8,597 nt of DNA from Bordetella parapertussis (GTDB taxonomy: Bacteria; Pseudomonadota; Gammaproteobacteria; Burkholderiales; SG8-39): NCBI GenBank assembly GCA_945906975.1, contig CAMDRY010000116.1, positions 1 through 8,597 on the forward strand. The letters run 5' to 3'. Each line of letters begins with the position of its first letter. Within the stretch, counting starts at the first letter, position 1. Of this stretch, positions 1 through 6,564 are shown piece by piece. The notes beneath the pieces are model-generated. The model was not told where the DNA came from and did no database searches. It saw only the letters and a program-made list of their open reading frames with translations. Made by a program: the position numbers and the translations under genes.

Positions 1-657
1 GAGGTACTGGCGCCCGATTGCGTCATCATCGCGCGGGGCATGGAACGCCTGCGCTTCCAGCCCTGGGGCCTGCTCGGCGGTTGTGGCGGCGCAAACGGCC
101 AGATAGAAGTCAAACGCACCGGCGCCGATAAGTTTGAGGTCGTCTCAAAGGCCGACGCCATCCGCGCCACTATCGGTGATGTGATTCGACTTTCCACCGC
201 AGGCGGGGGCGGCTACGGTGAGGCTTTCGAGCGTGATCCGCAACGCGTACTCGACGATGTCTTGAACGGGTTTGTCAGCATCGCCGGAGCCCGGAGTGAT
301 TACGGCGTGGTCATTAACAATGGTCAGCTTGACAGCGCCGCGACCACCAAGGCGCGACAAGGCCACCAACCGCTGGTTCACGCCGGCCTGCACACGCTGG
401 GTACGGCGCGCGAGAAATATGAACAAGTCTGGACCCCCGCCGTGGCCAAGGCCCTTATCGACATCCTGTTCGCGCTGCCCCAACCGATGCGCTATGAAGT
501 GCGCGGACGGCTGTGGCGTGCCATGGAAAAGCGCCGCAACGAAAGCCAATCAACCGATACGGCCGCGCTCGCCGCACTCTGGATCGAGCTCAAGAAGCAT
601 ATGGAAAAAAGCCTGATGCGCATGGATGCGCCCAAACCACAGGCTAAAGCCGCATGA
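1..657 (+). CDS. Hydantoinase B / 5-oxoprolinase beta-type subunit, C-terminal part (5' truncated)
   Basis: The frame is open from base 1 (218 residues, stop TGA at 655-657), so the N-terminal half or more lies outside the window. The ATG at 40 is internal and not the true start. The fragment begins in the conserved stretch R-G-M-E-R...F-x-P-W-G-L-x-G-G (residues 12-27), followed by the glycine-rich G-G-G-G-Y-G-E-A-F-E-R-D-P block (68-80) and D-Y-G-V-V-I-N. These are hallmarks of HyuB/oxoprolinase B subunits, which pair with HyuA for ATP-dependent opening of hydantoins, 5-oxoproline or related cyclic amides in the cytoplasm. About 110 further residues follow, charged and helical in look, ending in a Lys/Ala-rich tail. 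I believe some HyuB relatives in this group carry such a tail, but it is not catalytic core. A hyuA partner is expected just upstream. Family confident, substrate unknown. Confidence 0.88.
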   Translation, partial: EVLAPDCVIIARGMERLRFQPWGLLGGCGGANGQIEVKRTGADKFEVVSKADAIRATIGDVIRLSTAGGGGYGEAFERDPQRVLDDVLNGFVSIAGARSDYGVVINNGQLDSAATTKARQGHQPLVHAGLHTLGTAREKYEQVWTPAVAKALIDILFALPQPMRYEVRGRLWRAMEKRRNESQSTDTAALAALWIELKKHMEKSLMRMDAPKPQAKAA

Positions 658-1376
658 GTGCCATCAATTACGGCACACGCGCCAAGCTGGGCATGTTGCT
701 GCCCTCGGGTAACCAGGCCGCCGAACCACAGTTCCACGCCATGCTGCCGGCCGGGGTGTCACTGCACACCACGCGACTAAAGCTGACCGGCAGTTCGGAG
801 AAGGACCTGCTGGCCATGACCGAGCGTGTTGAGGAAGCGGCCGAACTTGCCGCCGACGCCGGCGCCGACCTGCTGGTGTTTCACTGCACCGCGGTTTCCA
901 CCTTCAGCGTGGAGCTTGAGCAAGCTATCAAACAGCGCGTGGCAAAGGCCAGTGGCAAGCCGGTCACCGCCACCTCGGAGGCTATCGTCGCGGCGCTGCG
1001 CGCAGTGGGCGCCAAAAAAATAGTCATGCTCTCGCCCTACATCGAGGCGATCAACCAGCGCGAAGCCGTGTACTTCAAGGCCGCCGGTTTCGAGATTCTC
1101 GACTGGGCCGGGCTTGACTGCCCGGATGCCAACGCCATGATGGCGGTGACGCCGGAGAAATGGCGCGAGTTCACCCTCGCCCACCGCCACGCCGACGCCG
1201 ACGCCTATCTCATCAGCTGCACCACGGTGCGTTCGGCCGATGTCGCCGAAGAACTGGAAGCGGCGCTGGGCCGCCCGGTGCTCACCAGCAATACGGCGGC
1301 GGTCTGGCATTGCCTGCGCACCATGGGCATCCCCGACCGCGTGCAGGGATTTGGCCAATTGTTATCGCAACACTGA
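654..1376 (+). CDS. Maleate cis-trans isomerase / Asp-Glu racemase superfamily enzyme
   Basis: 240 residues, the full length for this superfamily. The start ATG overlaps the upstream stop as ATGA, indicating translational coupling. The N-terminus K-L-G-M-L-L-P-S-G-N-Q (11-21) is the strand-loop typical of maleate isomerases and arylmalonate decarboxylases. Two cysteines sit where the superfamily keeps its catalytic pair: Cys78 in F-H-C-T-A and Cys189 in S-C-T-T. Near the C-terminus, T-S-N-T-A-A-V-W-H matches the conserved substrate-binding helix start. Arylmalonate decarboxylase keeps only the second cysteine, so having both favours isomerase or racemase chemistry over decarboxylation. Maleate isomerase would give fumarate. 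Next to a hydantoinase subunit, a hydantoin-racemase-like role is the main alternative. Cytoplasmic; no signal peptide. Fold and cysteine pair are confident, substrate is not. Confidence 0.8.
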   Translation: MSAINYGTRAKLGMLLPSGNQAAEPQFHAMLPAGVSLHTTRLKLTGSSEKDLLAMTERVEEAAELAADAGADLLVFHCTAVSTFSVELEQAIKQRVAKASGKPVTATSEAIVAALRAVGAKKIVMLSPYIEAINQREAVYFKAAGFEILDWAGLDCPDANAMMAVTPEKWREFTLAHRHADADAYLISCTTVRSADVAEELEAALGRPVLTSNTAAVWHCLRTMGIPDRVQGFGQLLSQH

Positions 1377-1460
1377 AAGGCGATTACCTGCAAATCCAAT
1401 CCTGGCGCGGGTTTTCAGGTGATCGCGCAAAAAAAATCGGGCAAAAAGTCCGGCGGCATA

Positions 1461-1513
1461 TTAAATCAACAACATTAATCAACACAATTAATCAACAATA
1501 TTAATCAACACAA
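1461..1513. repeat. Four tandem copies of a 13-bp AT-rich unit before the first Bug gene
   Basis: The core TTAATCAACA occurs exactly at 1475-1484, 1488-1497 and 1501-1510, spaced 13 bp. A first copy at 1461-1471 has one extra A (TTAAATCAACA), giving a 14-bp first unit. The full units alternate in their last three bases (CAA, ATA, CAA). The array is AT-rich in an otherwise GC-rich window and its last unit runs into the Shine-Dalgarno at 1512-1518. It could be a direct-repeat operator, an unstructured translation enhancer, or a slippage-prone spacer. No function can be proven from sequence. Confidence 0.85.
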
Positions 1514-1518
1514 GGAGG
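1512..1518 (+). promoter_or_regulatory. Strong Shine-Dalgarno AAGGAGG for the first Bug gene
   Basis: AAGGAGG lies 4 bases before the ATG at 1523, a near-perfect anti-16S match. It fixes the start and, being directly fused to the tandem repeat array, suggests strong translation of this binding protein. Confidence 0.85.
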
Positions 1519-1522
1519 ACAT

Positions 1523-2491
1523 ATGAAAGCGCACTTTCTGAGATTGTTTACCGTTGCCCTACTGGGCCTGGGCGTCGCGTTTGGCGCCTTCGCGCAGTCC
1601 TTCCCGAGCAAACCGATACGGATGATTGTGCCCTTCCCGCCCGGCGGACCGGCGGACATTCTGGCGCGGGTACTGGCGCAAAAAATGGGCGAGGGCTTCG
1701 GCCAGCAGGTCATTGTGGACAACCGTCCCGGCGCCAACACCATCATCGGCGCCGACCTCGCCGCCAAAGCGGCACCCGATGGCTACACCATACTCATGGC
1801 CATCGACTCCACGCTGAGCATGAACCCGGCGCTCTACACCAAACTGCCCTACGACCCACTCAAGGATTTCGAGCCGGTGTCGCTGATTGCGATTGTGCCC
1901 GCGATGCTGGTGGCCAATCTCAATGCCCCCTTCAACACCGTGCCCGAGCTTATCGCCTACGCCAAGGCCAATCCAGGCAAGGTGATGTTCGGATCGGGCA
2001 CCATCGCCATGCAACTTGCCGGGGAACTGTTCAACAACATGACCGGCACGAAAATGCAGAACGTCCCCTACAAGGGCGGCAACACCACCATCACGGCACT
2101 GATGGGCGGCGAGGTGCCGGTTATTTTTGAAGGTATCTCGACCGCGCTGCCCAACTGGAAGTCCGGCAAGGTCAAGGCACTGGGCGCGATGGGCGCAAAA
2201 CGCCTACGGCAGGCACCCGAACTCGCGACCGTGGCAGAATCGGGCGTTCCGGGCTACGAAGCCCAGGTGTGGCAGAGCATCGTCGTGCCGGCTGGTACGC
2301 CGCGTGACATCGTCGCAAAACTCAACACAGAGATCGTGCGCGTCATGCGCCTGCCCGAAACCAGCGAACGCCTGAGCACAGCGGGCATCGAACCGGTCGG
2401 GAGCAGCGCCGAGGAGCTCGGCAGTTTCATGCGTTCCGAGACCCTCAAGTGGGGCAAGATCATCAAGCAAATCGGCTTGAAAATTGAGTAA
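1523..2491 (+). CDS. Tripartite tricarboxylate transporter (Bug/TctC) solute-binding protein, copy 1
   Basis: 322 residues, the normal length for Bug proteins, which capture small carboxylates or related solutes in the periplasm. Residues 1-24 form a Sec signal peptide: K2 and R7, a hydrophobic core, and likely cleavage after A-F-A (24) before Gln25. The mature protein opens with F-P-S-K-P-I-R and the family block P-F-P-P-G-G-P-A-D (37-45). It continues with D-N-R-P-G-A-N-T-I-I-G-A (66-77), A-P-D-G-Y-T, K-L-P-Y-D-P, and V-P-Y-K-G (181-185). The usual G-G-N of the ligand-side loop is replaced here by N-T-I. The next gene is a close paralogue. No TctA/TctB membrane genes are visible, so the protein may use a permease encoded elsewhere or act in sensing. 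Ligand unknown. Confidence 0.93.
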   Translation: MKAHFLRLFTVALLGLGVAFGAFAQSFPSKPIRMIVPFPPGGPADILARVLAQKMGEGFGQQVIVDNRPGANTIIGADLAAKAAPDGYTILMAIDSTLSMNPALYTKLPYDPLKDFEPVSLIAIVPAMLVANLNAPFNTVPELIAYAKANPGKVMFGSGTIAMQLAGELFNNMTGTKMQNVPYKGGNTTITALMGGEVPVIFEGISTALPNWKSGKVKALGAMGAKRLRQAPELATVAESGVPGYEAQVWQSIVVPAGTPRDIVAKLNTEIVRVMRLPETSERLSTAGIEPVGSSAEELGSFMRSETLKWGKIIKQIGLKIE

Positions 2492-2512
2492 GACAATACC
2501 TATAAAAACACC

Positions 2513-2518
2513 AAGGAG
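2513..2518 (+). promoter_or_regulatory. Shine-Dalgarno AAGGAG that sets the start of the second Bug gene
   Basis: AAGGAG sits 7 bases before the ATG at 2526. A TTG at 2484 in the same frame would extend the protein by 14 residues into the preceding gene, but it lacks such a site and would put Pro/Lys/Arg-rich sequence ahead of the signal peptide. The start at 2526 is preferred. Confidence 0.85.
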
Positions 2519-2525
2519 AACCAAC

Positions 2526-3512
2526 ATGAACACAGTATTGCGCGCAGCCCTCGTTGCGCTCGCACTTTGCAGCCAGGCCGGCCAATTCGGCCAGGCATGG
2601 GCACAGGGCGCTGCGAGCTTCCCCAACAAACCCATTCGCATCATTGTTCCCTTCCCGCCCGGCGGTCCTTCTGACGTGCAGGCGCGGCTGATCGGACAAA
2701 AAATGTCCGAGAACTGGGGCCAGCAAGTCATCATCGACAACCGGCCCGGTGCCAACACCATCATCGGCGCCGAAGCGGTGGCCAAAGCGGCTCCGGACGG
2801 CTACACCCTGCTGGTGGCCATAGACTCAACACTGGTCATGAATCAGACCCTTTACGCCAAGCTGCCCTACGATCCGATCCGCGACTTTGCCCCCATCACC
2901 ACCACCGCCTTGTCCCACATCATCCTGGTGACCGATGCCGCGACAGGGCCGAAGACGGTGCAGGAACTGCTGCAAATGGCCAAGGCCAATCCGGGCAAAG
3001 TCAATTTCGGCTCCGGTACCAGCACCACGCAATTGGGCGGCGAACTGCTCAAACGCGCGGCAGGCGTGAACATGACCTACGTGCCCTACAAGGGAAGCCC
3101 GGGCACCGTGCAAGGCCTGCTCTCTGGCGATGTCAATTTCATCCTTGACGGCGTGACCTCCAGTGGACCGCATATCAAAAGCGGCAAATTCCGGGTACTG
3201 GCAACCGCGGGAACACGGACCATCAGCACGCTGCCCGATTTGCCCCAGGTGAGTGACCTGCCTGGCATGGCCGGCTTTGACGTCACCGTCTGGCTTGGCA
3301 TGGTTGCGCCGGCGGGCACTCCGGCCGACATCGTTGCCAAGCTGAACACGGAAATCGTGCGCATCCTCGGCCTGCCCGATGTCAAAGAAAAATTCGTTGC
3401 CGCCGGCCTTGACCCGATGTCCAACACGCCATCGGAATTCGCCGCCTACATCCGCAAGGAGTCGGAGCGCTGGGGCAAGGTCATCAAGGAAACCGGCATT
3501 CGCCTGGATTAA
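2526..3512 (+). CDS. Tripartite tricarboxylate transporter (Bug/TctC) solute-binding protein, copy 2
   Basis: 328 residues from the ATG at 2526, chosen for its Shine-Dalgarno and because a Sec signal peptide follows at once (R6, hydrophobic residues 7-15, likely cleavage after A-W-A at 26). The mature part has P-F-P-P-G-G-P-S-D (42-50), D-N-R-P-G-A-N-T-I-I-G-A (71-82) and V-P-Y-K-G (186-190). Over the first 94 mature residues I count 68 identities to the gene just upstream, including the unusual N-T-I loop, so the pair looks like a tandem duplication. Similarity falls in the central and C-terminal lobes, which suggests the two now bind different or related ligands. The gap to copy 1 is 34 bases and to the next gene 39 bases, consistent with co-transcription. 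Periplasmic; no membrane partners in the window. Confidence 0.92.
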   Translation: MNTVLRAALVALALCSQAGQFGQAWAQGAASFPNKPIRIIVPFPPGGPSDVQARLIGQKMSENWGQQVIIDNRPGANTIIGAEAVAKAAPDGYTLLVAIDSTLVMNQTLYAKLPYDPIRDFAPITTTALSHIILVTDAATGPKTVQELLQMAKANPGKVNFGSGTSTTQLGGELLKRAAGVNMTYVPYKGSPGTVQGLLSGDVNFILDGVTSSGPHIKSGKFRVLATAGTRTISTLPDLPQVSDLPGMAGFDVTVWLGMVAPAGTPADIVAKLNTEIVRILGLPDVKEKFVAAGLDPMSNTPSEFAAYIRKESERWGKVIKETGIRLD

Positions 3513-3551
3513 AGCCAGCCCCCCCGTCCACAGAAGTCAGTAGAACCCACC

Positions 3552-4463
3552 ATGCCAACCCTCACCGCGCTTGAAGTCGGTACCGTATCGCGCACCTTCT
3601 TCGCCGCACCGCTGTGGGTCGGCATGGAGCACGGTTTTTTCCGCGATGAAGGCATTGCGGTCAAGCTGGGCATCTTCGGCAATGCCTCGCAGGTCGAACC
3701 CCTCGTCTCGGGCCAGATGCACATCGCACTCGCTTCACCGGAGGTGGTGCTGCAAAACGCATCCCAGGGCGGGCCTCTGCGCTTTCTTGCGGGCAACGCC
3801 GGCAAGATGTCACATTTTTTTATCGCCCAAGCGCGCTTCAAGCGCATCGAGGATCTGCGCGGGGCAACCATAGGCATTCTCAATATGGTCGAGGGTACTT
3901 TCTTCCAGTTGCAGGAGATCATGGCCCGCCACGGCCTGAAATATCCGGACGACTACAAGGTCAAGGAAACCGGCGGCGCCCCGCCGCGACACAAGGCCCT
4001 GGTCGAAGGCGGCATCGATGCCGGATTGCAGTCCATTCCGTGGGTCTATCTGGAAGAAGATGCCGGGTTTTCCAACCTGTGCGATGTGGCCGATTACGTC
4101 CCCGACTGGCAGTTCACCACGCTCAACGTCAGCCGCGACTGGGCCGCGCTACACCGCGACAGCGTCATCGGATTCCTGCGTGCCATGATTAAAAGCACCG
4201 CGTGGGTGCATGACAACCGCGCCGGCACCGCTGAACTGGTGGCGCGGGAAATGCACATGTCGCAAGCGCACGCAGAACGCGGCTGGGATTATTACACCAG
4301 TCGCGGCGTGCTGGCGCGCGACCTGTCACTTAACCTGCGCGGCCTGGAAGAGGTCATCAAGACGCAGATTGCAGCCGGGCTGCTGCCGCAAGACAGCGCC
4401 ATTGAAACCGCCCCTTACATCGAGCCGGCTTACCTTGCGCAAGCAAGGGCTGGCACGGTTTGA
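3552..4463 (+). CDS. NMT1/THI5-like periplasmic-binding-fold protein lacking a signal peptide
   Basis: 303 residues. G-M-E-H-G-F-F-R-D-E-G-I (24-35) is the 'protein becomes active, deeper in' motif of NMT1/THI5-like ABC substrate-binding proteins. G-Q-M-H-I-A-L-A-S-P-E (54-64) and D-L-R-G-A-T-I-G (101-108) are also standard for the fold. Mature-type sequence begins at residue 4 and there is no hydrophobic leader. Upstream in the same frame only 13 codons separate the ATG from the stop of copy 2, and none is ATG, GTG or TTG, so a leader was not simply missed. The Shine-Dalgarno is weak. The product is therefore probably cytoplasmic, or exported by an unrecognised route. Relatives of this fold include enzymes (for example 4,5-dihydroxyphthalate decarboxylase) and pyrimidine binders. 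No ABC permease or ATPase is nearby. Fold is confident; role is open. Confidence 0.82.
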   Translation: MPTLTALEVGTVSRTFFAAPLWVGMEHGFFRDEGIAVKLGIFGNASQVEPLVSGQMHIALASPEVVLQNASQGGPLRFLAGNAGKMSHFFIAQARFKRIEDLRGATIGILNMVEGTFFQLQEIMARHGLKYPDDYKVKETGGAPPRHKALVEGGIDAGLQSIPWVYLEEDAGFSNLCDVADYVPDWQFTTLNVSRDWAALHRDSVIGFLRAMIKSTAWVHDNRAGTAELVAREMHMSQAHAERGWDYYTSRGVLARDLSLNLRGLEEVIKTQIAAGLLPQDSAIETAPYIEPAYLAQARAGTV

Positions 4464-4465
4464 TC

Positions 4466-4490
4466 TCATTACTTTCATTACTTTCATTAC
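4466..4490. repeat. Short 9-bp tandem repeat (TCATTACTT) before the ThDP enzyme gene
   Basis: TCATTAC occurs at 4466-4472, 4475-4481 and 4484-4490 with exact 9-bp spacing, beginning two bases after the preceding stop codon. It lies in an 84-base gap about 60 bases before the next ATG. It may be a slippage product or a spacer; no binding protein can be named. Confidence 0.8.
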
Positions 4491-4547
4491 AATTCGACCA
4501 TCACGCATCCCACCGCAGTCTCTTTACTTAATCGCACTGGAGCACAC

Positions 4548-6332
4548 ATGAACGCCAAAGATCAGGTCGCGAAGACCATTCTTCACGACACCCCCGTACC
4601 CGGCACCGAACAGACGGACATCTGGGGCAGCGACGCCATTGCCGCCATGCTGGGCGAATTGGATATCCCCTATCTGGCCCTCAACCCCGGCGCAAGCTAC
4701 CGCGGCCTGCATGACAGCATCGTCAATTACATCGGCAACAAGAACCCGCAAATGCTCTTGTGCCTGCACGAAGAGTCCGCCGTTTCCATAGCCCAGGGCT
4801 ATGCCAAGGCCTCGGACAAGATGATGGGTTGCGTGCTGCACTCCAACGTCGGCCTGATGCACGCCTCGATGTCGGTGTTCAACGCCTGGTGCGACCGTAT
4901 TCCAATCCTGCTGCTGGGCGCCACCGGTCCCTGGGATGCCGCCAAGCGCCGGCCATGGATAGACTGGATCCACACCGTATCGGACCAGGGCGCGATCATC
5001 CGCGACTACACCAAGTGGGACAACCAGCCGGGCTCCGTGCCGGCCACATTCGAAGCCCTGCTGCGCGCCGTGCAAATCGCCGACACCGCGCCCAGGGGCC
5101 CGACTTACGTCAACCTGGACGCCGCCATCCAGGAATCCAAGATCGGCCCGCTGCCCAAGCTGCCCGACGCCAAGCGCTTTCGCGCCCCGGCGCCGGTACT
5201 GCCCGCACCGGAGTTGCTCGAACAGGCGGCCAAGCTGCTGTCTGAGGCCAAGAACCCGGTCATCCTGATGGGCCGCGCCCTGCGCAGCGAGGCGGGCTGG
5301 AAGCAGCGCGTGGCACTGGCTGAAAAACTGCAAGCCAAGGTACTGACCGACCTCAAAATGCCGGCCGCCTTCCCGACCGACCACCCGCTCCACCCGGTGG
5401 CCCCCGGCGTGTTCTTCTCGCCCGCCGCCTGCAAACTGCTGCGCGAAGCCGACGTCGTGCTGGGCCTGGACTGGTACGACCTTGCCGGTGCGCTCAAACA
5501 GGCCTGGGGCAACGAACCGATTTCGGCCAAAGTCATCAACGTGTCCCCCGACCAACTGGTGCATCGGGGCTGGAGCATGGACTATCAGGCGCTGCCGCCG
5601 GTTGACGTCTATATGCTTTGCGAGACCGATCCGGTCGTGCCGCTGCTGACCGACAAGGTCAAGGCGCGCCCCGCCGCAACACCGCAGGCCCGCGCCGAGC
5701 TGCCTACCCTGGACAAAACCGTTGTCTCCATCCGCGGCCTCGCCAACGCCGTCAATGCCGCCACCGAAGGCATGGACGTGTGCTTCACCCAGCTGCCCCT
5801 CGGCTGGAACGGCGAATACCGGCACTTCAAACACCCGATGGACTACCTCGGCCTTAACGGCGGCGGCGGCATCGGCGCCGGTCCGGGCATCACCGTGGGC
5901 GCGGCCCTTGCCCTCAAGGGCAGCGGCCGCCTGCCAATCGGCGTGCTCGGCGACGGCGATTTCCTCATGGGTGTGACCGCGTTGTGGACCGCAGCCCACT
6001 ACGAAATACCGGTGCTGATGATCATCGCCAACAACCGCTCTTACTTCAACGACGAAGTACACCAGGAACGCGTGGCCAAGGAACGTTCGCGCCCGGTCGA
6101 GAACAAGTGGATCGGCCAGAAAATCGGTGATCCGGACATTGACCTCGCCATGATGGCGCGGGCGCAGGGCGCCGAAGGAATAGGCCCTATCACGCGCGCC
6201 GAGGATGTGGCTGGCGCGATCGCGCAAGGCATCGCCGCCGTCAAGGCCGGCAAGGTCTGCGTCATCGACATGCGCGTGCTGCCCGGCTACGATACCAACA
6301 TGAGCGGATCGCAAGCCAGCCAGAAACGTTAA
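4548..6332 (+). CDS. Thiamine-diphosphate-dependent enzyme, acetolactate synthase / benzoylformate decarboxylase fold
   Basis: 594 residues, full length for the family. The start is supported by GGAG at 4539-4542, five bases upstream. Three domains are visible: an N-terminal pyrimidine-binding domain (about 25-190) with N-P-G-A-S-Y at 46-51 and the cofactor-activating glutamate in H-E-E (E75); a central Rossmann-like domain (about 205-345); and a C-terminal pyrophosphate-binding domain (about 400-575). The cofactor motif reads G-D-G-D (468-471), 24 residues, then N495-N496. Such enzymes decarboxylate 2-oxo acids or join and cleave C-C bonds through a ThDP carbanion. The sequence does not match a textbook acetolactate synthase closely enough to claim branched-chain synthesis, and the neighbours (carboxylate binders, isomerase, hydantoinase) point to catabolism, perhaps of a 2-oxo acid. 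Cytoplasmic, soluble. Cofactor call is firm; substrate unknown. Confidence 0.9.
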   Translation: MNAKDQVAKTILHDTPVPGTEQTDIWGSDAIAAMLGELDIPYLALNPGASYRGLHDSIVNYIGNKNPQMLLCLHEESAVSIAQGYAKASDKMMGCVLHSNVGLMHASMSVFNAWCDRIPILLLGATGPWDAAKRRPWIDWIHTVSDQGAIIRDYTKWDNQPGSVPATFEALLRAVQIADTAPRGPTYVNLDAAIQESKIGPLPKLPDAKRFRAPAPVLPAPELLEQAAKLLSEAKNPVILMGRALRSEAGWKQRVALAEKLQAKVLTDLKMPAAFPTDHPLHPVAPGVFFSPAACKLLREADVVLGLDWYDLAGALKQAWGNEPISAKVINVSPDQLVHRGWSMDYQALPPVDVYMLCETDPVVPLLTDKVKARPAATPQARAELPTLDKTVVSIRGLANAVNAATEGMDVCFTQLPLGWNGEYRHFKHPMDYLGLNGGGGIGAGPGITVGAALALKGSGRLPIGVLGDGDFLMGVTALWTAAHYEIPVLMIIANNRSYFNDEVHQERVAKERSRPVENKWIGQKIGDPDIDLAMMARAQGAEGIGPITRAEDVAGAIAQGIAAVKAGKVCVIDMRVLPGYDTNMSGSQASQKR

Positions 6333-6357
6333 GACGCGATTTAGACCATAACCCGTA

Positions 6358-6455
6358 GCTGTCATTGCGAGCGCAGCGAAGCAATCTCGTCGCGGCAACG
6401 ATGTCCGGCGCATGCCACGAGATTGCTTCGTTGCTTCGCGCCTCGCAATGACAGC
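6358..6455. repeat. REP-like 98-bp imperfect inverted repeat, possible terminator
   Basis: The arms pair in two perfect 14-bp blocks: 6358-6371 (GCTGTCATTGCGAG) with 6442-6455, and 6377-6390 (CGAAGCAATCTCGT) with 6417-6430. Unequal bulges (5 and 11 bases) separate the blocks and the loop is 26 bases. The wording CATTGCGAG...GAAGCAATC is that of a dispersed palindromic repeat found between genes in many proteobacteria, where its translation often shows up as spurious short ORFs. A run of seven T (6460-6466) follows the right arm, so transcripts of the ThDP gene may end here. Size and symmetry suggest a non-autonomous mobile element. Confidence 0.85.
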
Positions 6456-6550
6456 GTGCTTTTTTTAAGCGCGTATAAAGTATTCGTTGGTTTATTTGTC
6501 TCATGTATCCGCCGTCCGGCAGCAGGCCGCAGCCCCTGTAAGCCATACAC

Positions 6551-6556
6551 AAGGAG
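6551..6556 (+). promoter_or_regulatory. Shine-Dalgarno AAGGAG that sets the start of the third Bug gene
   Basis: AAGGAG lies 8 bases before the ATG at 6565. The frame stays open back to a GTG at 6487, but that extension of 26 residues has no leader character and would hide the Tat-type signal peptide, so 6565 is chosen. Confidence 0.85.
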
Positions 6557-6564
6557 CAGACCCC

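Noticed and set aside
1475..1510. Possible IHF sites in the 13-bp repeat (AATCAA followed by A/T-rich bases)
   Set aside because: The TTR half of the consensus is off by one base in each copy, so the match fails.
1461..1513. CRISPR array or replication iterons
   Set aside because: Units are contiguous 13-mers without spacers, only four in number, and there is no rep gene or origin context.
2484..2525. Upstream TTG start for the second Bug gene
   Set aside because: It overlaps the preceding gene, lacks a ribosome-binding site and would precede an intact signal peptide; the ATG at 2526 has AAGGAG at the right distance.
4524..6413. A long minus-strand open frame (629 codons) over the ThDP enzyme gene
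   Set aside because: It is the antisense shadow of a GC-rich gene. Its start lies in the palindromic repeat, its translation is rich in Gly/His/Arg/Val with no domain, while the plus strand has all ThDP motifs.
6448..6479. Promoter-like pair ATGACA (6448-6453) and TATAAA (6474-6479) before the third Bug gene
   Set aside because: The spacer is 20 bases, too long for a normal sigma-70 promoter, and the first box is inside the palindromic repeat.
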